Assembly (NCBI GenBank): GCA_963576725.1
Contig: OY755241.1
Location: 77,362,701 to 77,426,700 of the forward strand
DNA: 64,000 nt
From: Azorinus chamasolen
Taxonomy: Eukaryota > Mollusca > Bivalvia > Cardiida > Solecurtidae
Direction: 5' to 3'
The notes beneath the pieces are model-generated. The model saw only the letters and a program-made list of their open reading frames with translations. It made no database searches and was not told the DNA's origin. Positions 55,773-64,000 of the stretch are shown one piece after another. Positions within the stretch are counted from its first letter, which is position 1; every line of letters begins with the position of its first letter. Both the position numbers and the translations under genes were made by a program.

Positions 55773-55854
55773 TTTTGGCTTCCTTTCTGGCTCTGCTTAG
55801 TTCCACCAAAAACTTCTTGATTTCTGGTTTTGATGCTTTCTCTGAGTGAGAAGG
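55773..55854 (-). CDS. FAM13: FAM13 exon (PSHSEKASKPEIKKFL)
   Basis: The acceptor atgtttcag and donor gtaagtacc bound 82 nt, phase 0 in and 1 out. It reads PSHSEKASKPEIKKFLVELS, RARKEAK. It continues directly from the YK at the end of the previous exon, giving the FAM13 motif Y-PSH-DK--NPE--K---DL---RK. The motif is one of the most conserved in the family. The outgoing phase does not match the next exon found. Confidence 0.92.
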
Positions 55855-55923
55855 CTGAAACATAAAAACATATAATCAAGAACAATGTCATTAAGTATAG
55901 CAAGGATAAACATTAAGAAAACT

Positions 55924-56112
55924 ATTACCTACTTTATCTCATAAATATTTTTATAATCATACATAAACACAGGACTTTTTGAATCAGACCTATATAAGTA
56001 CATACACAAACAGAGCAGACCCTAATCAGATAGCTCCTGCAGGAGCCATCTGATCTGGATCTTCTCTATTTGCAAAGGCATGAAAAGACATCTCAATCAG
56101 GCAAAGGGTTAA
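55924..56112. mobile_element. TTAA hairpin MITE, type A
   Basis: The left end attacctactttatctcataa is degenerate; the right end is aggcaaagggttaa. The central hairpin at about 56008-56075 (acaaacagagcagaccctaa / tctggatcttctctatttg) is clear. Confidence 0.65.
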
Positions 56113-56334
56113 CTAAAATGTAAATATCTGGTTTTTTATCACTTAAGATATTTGATGAGTAAATAATTTAAACTGACGAACTCAAGATTGATTTCCTTTC
56201 TTATAACCTTTTCAATTTCAGACTTGCTCGCGAAAGTATCCTGATTACTTAATTATTGTTTTAGTTAGGCTCTCTGATTGTTTATTGTTCATATCTCAAA
56301 TGTTTCTCTAAATCTGTTATCCCCTTCTCTTGAT

Positions 56335-56517
56335 AAATTCTGAAGGGTGGTGATCCCCCGAAAGCAAATATTGCAACACAAAAAGAGAAAATTGCAGACT
56401 CGGTTTTATTGAGTCTGTTCATGAGCAGTACTTGAAAGTGCAACACTGCTCACGCCCCCTAGCACCGACTTAAGCGGTATTCAATTTTCAGAACAAGAAG
56501 TACTGAAATACATGATC
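56335..56517 (+). repeat. Dispersed ~180-bp repeat, copy 2 of 3
   Basis: Same sequence as 12600-12779 with few differences, beginning aaattctgaagggtggtgat and ending agaagtactgaaatacatga. A 97-bp unique spacer (tctcgaaggatcagaaggta ...) separates it from copy 3. Confidence 0.85.
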
Positions 56518-56614
56518 TCGAAGGATCAGAAGGTATAACAACACTGAGAATGAAGTACGGGGCGACGTTTTACGGCCGCAACACAAGCACTTAACACCTG
56601 CTGTTGTGAAGATT

Positions 56615-56799
56615 ATAAATTCTGAAGGGTGATGATCCCCCGAAAGCAAATATTGCAACACAAAAAGAGAAAATTGCAGACTCGGTTTTATTGAGTCTGT
56701 TCATGAGCAGTAATTGAAAGTGCAACACAGCTCATGCCCCCTAGCACCGGCTTAAGCGGTATTCAATTTTCAGAACAAGAAGTACTGAAATACATGATA
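56615..56799 (+). repeat. Dispersed ~180-bp repeat, copy 3 of 3
   Basis: Nearly identical to copy 2, including both ends, so the pair arose by a recent duplication. Direct orientation. Confidence 0.85.
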
Positions 56800-56810
56800 A
56801 AGATGCATAT

Positions 56811-57039
56811 TTAAACCCTTTCTTCCATAAATACGCCTTTCTACACCTCTGTAAAGTCACCTGTTGAAACCATTGTGATAAATAGAGCATTTGCTTCTAT
56901 AGCAGCACATGCTCTATTTATCACAATGGTTTCAAACTACAAACTTCTAAAATATGCCTTTTCTCTAGTCAATGTTCCTTTCCAGTAGATTTATTCAAAA
57001 CGGTTGGATCTAAAAATATCCTATAAGGGAATGGGTTAA
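56811..57039. mobile_element. TTAA hairpin MITE, type B (reverse order)
   Basis: TTAA at 56811-56814 and 57036-57039. The hairpin gaaaccattgtgataaatag agcatttg / complement lies at 56867-56933. The right end is taagggaatggg. Confidence 0.8.
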
Positions 57040-57229
57040 TCTGACAGATCACATAGAATCTGCTCTGTTGGCTTAAGTTAAAGAATAAAACTGATCTGAT
57101 TCTACAGTTTTTACCATGCCCAAAATATTCCTGTGTTTGTAAATGATTATGAAAATTCAGTAAATTAATCATGTATATTTATAATAAGCCATTTCTTCTT
57201 ATATGAATATTCATTAAGTAATGGACTAC

Positions 57230-57415
57230 TGTTACACCAATATCAACTGTATCCTGATTTACCCTTTACCTTGTAAATATTACAATAATGGCACACTATA
57301 CTCTATAAGCAAACAGAGAGGACCCTGATCATTGATCATTGATCAACTATCTGATCTGAGACTACTTAGTTTTCAAAGGTGTCAAAAGGGCATCTCAATT
57401 GAGTAAAAGGTTTAG
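57230..57415. mobile_element. Degenerate type A hairpin MITE
   Basis: It contains gatttaccctttaccttgta, a decayed hairpin with 'gatcattgatcattgatcaa' at its loop, and gagtaaaaggtttag. It lies between other MITEs in the FAM13 intron. Confidence 0.5.
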
Positions 57416-57657
57416 AACTCAATGCCATGCATAGCACATATAACCTTTTCCCTAATATCTTTTCACGTCTTTGCAGACAGTGTAGATCCAGATCAAACTG
57501 TTCCTGTAGAAGCTGTCTGCCTAGTTTCCTTATTGAATTATATAGATCTGGTCCTACTTTTTTGTCTAATCAAAACATTCCCAAGAAAATACTACATTAA
57601 AAAAATATAAGTTAATGAATATTCACAAACTGATCAATTCATGCATAAAATTAAATG

Positions 57658-57838
57658 TTAACCATTTCCTCCATAAATACGCCTTTCTACGCCTCTGTGA
57701 TAACCACTCTTGAAACCATTGTGATAAATAGAGCATTTGCTCCTATGGGAGCAAATGCTCTAGTTTCAAACTACATAATTTGGGTAGATTCATTCAAAGA
57801 GGTTGGGTCTAAAAATAGCTTATGGAGGAAAGGGTTAA
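57658..57838. mobile_element. TTAA hairpin MITE, type B, part of one arm deleted
   Basis: TTAA at both ends with ccatttcctccataaatacg and cttatggaggaaaggg. The hairpin is shortened on its right arm (gcaaatgctctagtttcaaa). Confidence 0.8.
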
Positions 57839-57879
57839 CTAGGGAAAGGGTTAGCAATGCTTCATCACTTTTATTTTAC

Positions 57880-57938
57880 CTTATATCCATGTTCATGCTC
57901 AAAGCCTTCTTCAAAGTTCTTGATCTTCTTTTTCAAAC
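57880..57938 (-). CDS. FAM13: FAM13 exon (LKKKIKNFEEGFE)
   Basis: The acceptor gtttctttttag and donor gtaaaataa bound 59 nt, phase 1 in and 0 out. It reads (S)LKKKIKNFEEGFEHEHGYK. FAM13 proteins have LKKKIRKFEE-FE-E--Y followed by RPSH; here YK ends this exon and PSHSEK opens the next. The segment is a basic/acidic amphipathic helix, probably a coiled coil. Phases agree with both neighbours. Confidence 0.93.
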
Positions 57939-58100
57939 CTAAAAAGAAACAGTTTTAAATTATATATATATCACTAACATGGTATAAACTACACAACAAT
58001 TTTCTGTTATTTTCTTTCTTGGTTCTAACCGGTAACCCTAAACCTAAAAAGAAAAGCTACTTGGCATCTCATCTGGATCTAAATTGATTGCATGCAAAGA

Positions 58101-59350
58101 GTTCACCTTTTCCCTCATATAAACGTGTTTTTACGCATTTGCAAACAGAGTAAACCCAGATCAGAGGGCTCCTCTAGGAGCCGTCTGATCAGGGTCTGCT
58201 CTGTTTGCTAATAGAATTTGATAGATCTGTTTCTTTGCTTTCTAAAATGGCTACAATGTTCCACCTTTGATATTTCATTATACCCACAGGGGTCTGGACC
58301 ACTTCATTGGGGTCTATATGTACTATATAATAACAAGGGCTCCAACTAGCAGAACGGACATCCGTGTACCACAAGTACAAATATGAATGTAACTCTTGCA
58401 ATTTCAATGATGATTTTGTAATTCTTTCGGCTATTGAAAGCAAATATATTTTACTATCAAATAAATATAATCTTATAATGGTACCTTACGCGCAATTATC
58501 AATCCAGCAACGATTTTCTCAAAATTTCACGTGTTTTCTGGGTCATTGACAAACGTTCGTTCACCCCGGTTTCACTATATCACCGCCATAACCTGGCGAT
58601 TTTCAGTTCAAAAGATGGCGTGGTTCAATAAAACAACCCAATTATATCACCAATCTCCATGTGTTGTGTCCTCTTAATAAATAAGCAACTAGCAACAGCG
58701 GCCTTTCCGTCTGTCGTTATGTTTCTATTTCGGATGCTGCCATATTTCAACAAATTTGAATGGAGCCATTTCATTGGATGAGCGAAGGAAAAGTTGGAAA
58801 ATCCGTGACGTCACGTACAATGGCTCCTTCCTCGACGATTTGAAGCAAACTGACAAAACTCGCTAGTTTTACATCATTCTTTTGATGCTGGGGACTAAAT
58901 AATTGTAGGTGGGTGTTAGAATTGATTCGTTTTATTGACTCACACCATTTTTTGAACTGCAAATTGCCAGATTATTGCTGTGATATAGTGAAACCGGAGT
59001 GAACGAATGTTTGTCAATGGTCCTAAAAACACGTGAAATTTTGAGAAAATCATTGTTGGATTGATACTTGTTCATAAGTTACCGTTTTAAGATTATATTT
59101 ATTTGATAGAAAAATATATTGGCTTTCAATAGCCGAAAGAATTACGAAATTGTCATTTAAATTGTAAGAGTTAGTCATATTTGTACTCGTGGTACACGGA
59201 TATCCGTTCTGCTAGTTGGAACCCTTGTTATTATATAGTACATATAGACCCCCTGAAGCGGTCCAGACCCCTGTGATTATACCTATTTTGCCCATTAATA
59301 TTCAGTAGGTAATGAAATTTTGAATAAAAATAGGACAGGCAAAGGGTTAA
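58101..59350. mobile_element. Type C hairpin MITE split by a 991-bp element
   Basis: The left part (tttccctcatataaacgtgt, hairpin gcaaacagagtaaacccaga / tctgctctgtttgc, ttgatagatctgtttctttg) ends at 58284. It resumes at 59276 with attatacctattttgcccat and ends ggacaggcaaagggttaa. The uninterrupted relative at 61504-61753 shows the order without the insert. Confidence 0.85.
58285..59275. mobile_element. 991-bp element, ~298-bp terminal inverted repeats, 8-bp duplication (hAT- or P-like)
   Basis: The ends CACAGGGGTCTGGACC and GGTCCAGACCCCTGTG are perfect complements. The arms extend to about 58583 and back from about 58980 with high identity. ATTATACC flanks both sides (58277-58284 and 59276-59283). 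Eight-bp duplication with CA-GGG-type ends suits hAT-like or P-like transposition, and no transposase is present. The 400-bp centre contains CCAAT (58777-58773 on minus), a TGACGTCA site at 58806-58813 and a 63-codon minus frame of unknown meaning. Confidence 0.88.
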
Positions 59351-59734
59351 TTAAATGGTTTTATACAGACGTATGAAGATGGGAAGATGGAAGAAACTAA
59401 AATCAGATCTATGTTAACCCTTCGGTTACTAGATTTTAAAATACATTTCTCCTCCTTTACCCATTCCCTGTAGTATAATTACATATTTCTGCACTGTGTA
59501 CAAGTATTTCGCTGTGCAATCACTGCTATGTAGTAAGCTGGTTGCACAATCAACTTGTAAATAGTGCAGACCCTGATGAGACAGCTCCTGCAGGAGCTGT
59601 CTCATCTGGGTCTTCATTATTTACAGGTAGGTATATTGACGCGAATAGCAAGCGAAGTGTTAATTCCATAAACAAAAACAGCAGGCTCTGATCAGATGGC
59701 TCCTATAACAGCTATAGGAACTAGAGGTTTGTTT

Positions 59735-61313
59735 TTGTCACAAAAACAGATGTCTCCCCCTCCCATCCTCTTTCCAATACACAAGTGTAATGTCTGTAAC
59801 TCCAAACTTAACAGGGTCTAATGTTTAAGTCATCAGGGGCAATAACTCCAACATTGTCAGGGGGAGACAATTCAAAAGCCCCAGGTACACAAAAACACAT
59901 GCTAGTCAACATTCTTGTGAAGTTTGGTGACTCTAGTACTAGTGGTTTCAGAGATACATGTGACACAAAGTAAAGTTTCTCTTATTTAAGTCATAAGGGG
60001 CAGTAACTCCAAAGTTATCAGGGGAGACAATTAAAAAACCCAGATGCACAAAAACTCATGCTGGTGAACATTCCTGTGAAGTTTGGTGACTCTAGCCCTA
60101 CTGGTTTCAGAGATATGTGCAACACAAAGTTGATCTAATTTTAAGTTAACATATCAGGGGCAGTAACTCAAGAATTATCAGGGGGAGACGATTAAAAAAC
60201 CCAGGTGCACAACAACTCATGCTGGTGAACATTCCTGTGAAGTTTGGTGACTCTAGCCCTAGTGGTTTTAAAGATATGCATGACACAAAGTTTCTCTAAT
60301 TTTATGTAATCATATCAGGGGAAATAACTCCAAAGTTATCAAGGGAAGACAATTCAAAAATCCCAGTTGTACAACAACTCATGCTGGTCGACATTCCTGT
60401 GAAGTTTGGTGACTCTAGCCCTAGTGGTTTCAGAGATATGCACGACACTAAGTAAAGTTTGCCTAATTTTAAGTCATCAGGGGCAGTAACTCCAAAGTTA
60501 ACAGGGGGAGACAATTTAAAAAAACCAAGAGCAAAACAACTCATGCTTGTGAACAATCCTGTGAAGTTTGGTGGCTCTAGCCCTACTGGTTTCAGAGATA
60601 CGCGCAACACAAAGTTTGTATAAATTTAAGTATTCATATCAGGGGCAATAACTCAAGAATTATCAGGGGGAGACAATTGAAAAACCATAGGTGCACAACA
60701 ACTCATGCTGGTGAACATTCCTGTGAAGTTTGGTGACTCTAGTACCAGCGGTTTCAGAGATACGCGCGACACAAAGTTTTTCTAATTTTAAGTCATCAGG
60801 GGCAATAACTCACAAAATTATCAGGGGGAGACAATTCAAAAAACCCAGGTGCACAACAACTCATGCTGGTGAACATTCTTGTGAAGTTTGGTGACTCTAG
60901 CCCAACTGGTTTCAGAGATACGCGCGACACAAGTTTGTGACGGACAGACGGACGGACGGACGGACGGACAGATGGACATCCTAACAAATGGGTAGTTGTG
61001 TGACTCTTTCCTTTGATCTTTTCTTGTGGGACTAGTCCCACAAGTAAAACTATTTTTGGCTCTAACTTTGAAATAGAATGATCTGGAAGCTAACCCTAAC
61101 CCTAACCCTATGTCCCACAACTGGCCAGGTTAATGTCACAAGAAATGGCCAGGTTAATGTCACAAGAGTTGGCCAGGTTCATGATTTTACTTGTGTGACT
61201 AGTTAGAAAAAGTCACACAACTACCCTTTGGTGAGTGCGGACGGACGGACGGATGGACAGACAGACAACTCTGGCAAAAACAATATATCTCCGAATAAAT
61301 GGGGGAGACATAA
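59735..61313 (+). mobile_element. Tandem-core element, family H, with an internal MITE (second copy)
   Basis: The start is gtttttgtcacaaaaac (hairpin), then agATGTCTCCCCC. The end is aataaatgggggagacat. About seven cores of about 160 bp carry 'caggggcaataactccaa', 'gggggagacaattcaaaaa', 'gtgaagtttggtgactctag' and 'ggtttcagagata'. A gacggacggacgg tract is split by the MITE at 60990-61226. Confidence 0.85.
60990..61226. mobile_element. 237-bp MITE with GGGTAGTTGTGTGACT ends, second copy
   Basis: Same ends, same three 'ggccaggtt' repeats and same ctaaccctaaccctaaccct stretch as 52384-52614. Both copies are flanked by ctaac(g/a)(g/a)at on the left and tttggtgagtgcgga on the right. Confidence 0.85.
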
Positions 61314-61503
61314 CTATCTGATCTGGGTCTCCTCTGTTTATAGAGGCATATCTATGAAATAAAAGGCTAAACAGAGTAAAGATTGATATCTAAGGTTCAT
61401 AACATTTCCATAAAGCCTTATAAAGTACATATCTGGTAACAGGTTTCATTTCAATTCTTTAACTGATAATGTTTTGGTTAAAAAAATGATGACCTCATGA
61501 ATA

Positions 61504-61753
61504 TTAACCCTTTCCCTGATATAAACATGTTTTCCTGCATTTGCAAACAGAGAAGACCCAGATCAGACGGCTCCTGGAGGAGCCGTCTGATCAGGGTCTG
61601 CTCTGTTTGCTGATGGAATTTGAAAGATCTGTTTATTTACTTTCTAAAATGGTTAAAAAGCTTCACCTTCCATATTTCATTATAACTACTTTATTCATGA
61701 ATATTCAATAGGTATTGAAATTTGAAATAAACATAGAACAGGGAAAGAGTTAA
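61504..61753. mobile_element. TTAA hairpin MITE, type C, intact
   Basis: TTAA at 61504-61507 and 61750-61753. The central hairpin (gcaaacagagaagacccaga / tctgctctgtttgc, arms joined at cctggagg) is nearly perfect. It is the best reference copy for type C in the window. Confidence 0.85.
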
Positions 61754-62226
61754 TTAGCAGAGGTTTTATACTGGTACATGTATCATGAATTGTAGAAAAA
61801 TTTACCATAGCATAAACTGTAGAATCATATTTATGTCATAAGCAAGCAGAGCAGACCCTGATCCTGTCTGATCTGGGTCTACTCAGTTTACAAAGACATT
61901 TCTATTAGGAAAAATGTTAACTTAGTTCATTGCCAAATATTTGTTTAAGGAAATATTGATACAACACGTAAGATTATTTACACAGCTATATGGCAAGAGT
62001 TAACCCATTGAAGTGCACTGACATTTGCCAACAGCGTAGAAAAAGATCAGAGGGCTCCTAGAGGAGTGATTTGATCATGGTCTGCTTTACTTGTCAATTA
62101 AAATCCTCTAGCAAACTAATCAAGTCTTACTGAATGGACTCTTAAACTAGGATAAGCTATCCACTTTTAATATTCAGCTTTCAAAGTGTTGATCATGAAC
62201 AAATTTGAAGCCACAGGCCATGGACG
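61754..62226. other. Two decayed hairpin MITEs, no gene
   Basis: A degraded hairpin at 61843-61892 lacks its loop. Another at about 62027-62098 reads aacagcgtagaaaaagatca ... tgatcatggtctgcttt. Nothing else recognised. Confidence 0.5.
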
Positions 62227-62476
62227 TTAACCTCTTTACACTATAAATAAATATGCTTTCTATGCCTTTGAAAACAGAGTAGACCTAGATCAGATGGCTC
62301 CTCTAGATGTCCGATCTAGGTCTGCTCTGTTTGCTTATGATATAATATAGATATAATTCTACAGTTTCTTCCATTGCCACCAATTCCTGTGTCCATGTGC
62401 TGTTATAACAATCTACATGTAATTACCATTGATGCTGTCATTATTTCTTACATATATTCATGGAGTAAAGGGTTAA
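62227..62476. mobile_element. TTAA hairpin MITE, type A (reverse order)
   Basis: TTAA at 62227-62230 and 62473-62476. The hairpin is gaaaacagagtagacctaga / tctaggtctgctctgtttgc. The right end is ttcatggagtaaaggg. Confidence 0.8.
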
Positions 62477-62519
62477 AATTACACGCAGAGTGTTACACTT
62501 GGAAAAGTGTTACAACTCT

Positions 62520-62754
62520 AAATAACCCATTACCTCTTGAATATTCATGTAAGAAATAACTACATCATGAATATTAATAAGCTTATCTGATATATATGAG
62601 CACAGAATGTTTGGCCCTGGTGGAAACTGTTGAATCGGATCTATATATTTCCATAGGCAAACAGAGCAGACGATGAACAGATGGTTCCTTTTGGAGCCAT
62701 CTAAGCTGGGTCTCCTCTGTTTGGAAAGGCATGAAAAGGTTTTCTGTCAGTTAA
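62520..62754. mobile_element. TTAA hairpin MITE, type A, abutting type B
   Basis: The left end is aaataacccattacctcttg. The hairpin is gcaaacagagcagacgatga / ctgggtctcctctgtttg. The right TTAA (62751-62754) is also the left TTAA of the type B copy that follows. Confidence 0.7.
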
Positions 62755-62984
62755 ACCCATTCCCACTTAGGCTATTTTCATACCTACAATGTAACCTCCT
62801 TGATTAAATCTACCAAAAAGGATTAACTAGAGAAAAGGAAGTTTTCAGAATTACGTTGTTTTGAAACCATTGTGATAAATAGAGCATTTGCTCCACAGGA
62901 GCAAATGCTCTATTTATCACAATGGTTTTACAAAGTGACTTTTACAGAAGTGTCAAAAGGCATCAATATGCAGGAATGGGTTAA
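62751..62984. mobile_element. TTAA hairpin MITE, type B, intact
   Basis: TTAA at both ends with acccattcccacttaggcta and atatgcaggaatggg. The hairpin at 62863-62930 is perfect (gaaaccattgtgataaatag agcatttgctcc / complement). It is the reference for the uninterrupted site at 55.5 kb. Confidence 0.85.
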
Positions 62985-63356
62985 GGGTTAAATTTAGTGG
63001 ATAGGTAACCATCACAAACACTTATCATAGTACCCCTTTATATATAAAGCAACACTTTCAAACTTTTCATGATTGGATGCCACTGTCACATGGAAAAACA
63101 GCTACAAGTACAGACAGTCCAGGAATATAGCAACATGATACCTCTTAATGTTCCAATGGAAAAGGATAAAGATTACAGAACAATGACTTGTCTATATACA
63201 CTAATCCTTTCCATTATAGAGACACCTTTTCAAACTTTTAGTACAGAGTAGACCCAGATCAGATGGCTCCTGTAGTAGCTGTCTGATCAGGGTCTGATTT
63301 ATTTGCTAATGTCATACGATAGGCCTGTGTTCTTGCTTATGAAACTCCTGTGTTCT

Positions 63357-63490
63357 TGCTTATAAAACTTTTTAGTTGAGTCTGAGTTCGTTCTCAAGTT
63401 TTTGATTGGTCAGAGTTGAGCCTTTGGCTAAAATCTGACAAATCAAAAGCTTGAGAACAAACCCAGACTCAACTAAAAAGCTTTATAAGC
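63357..63490. repeat. Second copy of the 165-bp foldback
   Basis: The arms tgcttataaaactttttagt tgagtctgag and their complement are the same family as 30684-30848, but without the internal duplication. It too sits inside a hairpin MITE (central hairpin near 63245-63303). Confidence 0.7.
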
Positions 63491-63701
63491 ATGGACCCTG
63501 ATTATACAGTTGCTATCAATACCAAAAAATCCTGTGTTCATATGCATTTATAAAAATTCAGCTTATAATTATTCATGATGTCTGTCATTACTTCTTACAT
63601 GAAAATTCATCCGGTAGAATGTTACAATGAATGTTCATAATTATCCAATAGCAGTGCTTTCAGATAAGTCTTATTTCAAAATAGTACATTTTTGTACTTA
63701 C

Positions 63702-63763
63702 TTTGTATTTTTCTCATCTGTGTTTTCATCTTGGCTGTTAGTTCATCGTCTGTACTTCCATGA
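63702..63763 (-). CDS. FAM13: FAM13 exon, most upstream one in the window
   Basis: The acceptor ctgctttcag and donor gtaagtac bound 62 nt, phase 2 in and 1 out. It reads HGSTDDELTAKMKTQMRKIQ, then S across the junction into LKKKIKNFEE. Relatives have a comparable charged helix just before LKKKI. The sequence itself is weakly conserved; the call depends on its splice sites and phase agreement with the next exon. Upstream exons, including the RhoGAP domain if the family architecture holds, would be beyond 64000. Confidence 0.8.
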
Positions 63764-63935
63764 CTGAAAGCAGAAAATACAGCCATTGCTCCACCTGATA
63801 TTTATATTGTCCTGGAAAGTATGCAGAACTGAAAAGGTAACTGTAATAGCTAGAAGCCGGCATGCACAACAAGGTGACATTCCTTTGACATTCAAAGTTT
63901 ATTGCTATATATTCATTGTCATAAAAAAAGTAGCA

Positions 63936-64000
63936 TTAACCCATTCCCGCATATTGACGCCATTTGACGCCTCTGTAAAAGGCACTTTTTGAAACCATTC
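63936..64000. mobile_element. TTAA hairpin MITE, type B, cut by the window edge
   Basis: TTAA at 63936-63939 followed by cccattcccgcatattgacg and the start of the hairpin arm gaaaccatt. Confidence 0.75.

Noticed and set aside
61090..61112. Interstitial telomere
   Set aside because: Only two to three CCCTAA units, inside a MITE found twice; too short for a telomere fusion or healed end.

Overview
The window looks like AT-rich intronic and intergenic DNA from an animal, most likely a bivalve mollusc. No bacterial-style coding exists. Long open frames are absent; coding sequence occurs as short exons with GT/AG splice sites, separated by kilobases of transposable elements. The bivalve call is an inference. 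It rests on the dominant repeats: elements with a hairpin near the 5' end, tandem cores of about 130-170 bp, an ACGG/ACGA-type microsatellite and a hairpin at the 3' end. This is how I remember the 'pearl' (Helentron-like) elements of bivalves. No database was searched.

Two genes can be read, both on the minus strand. (1) Ten exons between 63763 and 38656 encode about 348 codons of the C-terminal half of a FAM13 (FAM13A/FAM13B-type) protein. The N-terminal RhoGAP-bearing part would lie beyond 64000. Reading frame and homology carry through nearly all junctions. Two lesions stand out: a one-base phase break between the exons at 55.8 kb and 54.7 kb, and an in-frame TGA at 39833-39835 where relatives have a conserved glycine. 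(2) Five exons between 28240 and 10472 join with consistent phase (1-1 for the internal exons). They encode an acidic, low-complexity, unrecognised protein whose last exon is a basic domain with an LPGK motif and an NRTW motif. Two of its exons are diverged duplicates. A possible promoter and alternative first exon lies near 18.0-18.4 kb.

Layout: 0-10.3 kb, stacked hairpin/tandem-core elements, one nested in another; 10.3-28.3 kb, gene 2 with large element-filled introns, including an array rich in nuclear-receptor half-sites at 23.5-26.0 kb; 28.5-31.3 kb, a run of short TTAA-flanked hairpin MITEs; 32.0-37.1 kb, one composite element carrying two nested insertions; 37.1-38.0 kb, a 953-bp element with inverted ends; 38.1-63.8 kb, FAM13, its introns filled with TTAA MITEs, tandem-core elements, a 30-copy 26-bp minisatellite and a 991-bp element with 298-bp inverted repeats and an 8-bp target duplication.

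The main observations are these. At least six families share one element architecture, and all that I could orient lie in the same direction, antisense to both genes. An intronic array contains perfect palindromic hormone-response-type sites. A minisatellite repeats a consensus 5' splice site about 30 times in the sense strand of FAM13. Several nested insertions let the exact ends of elements be read.
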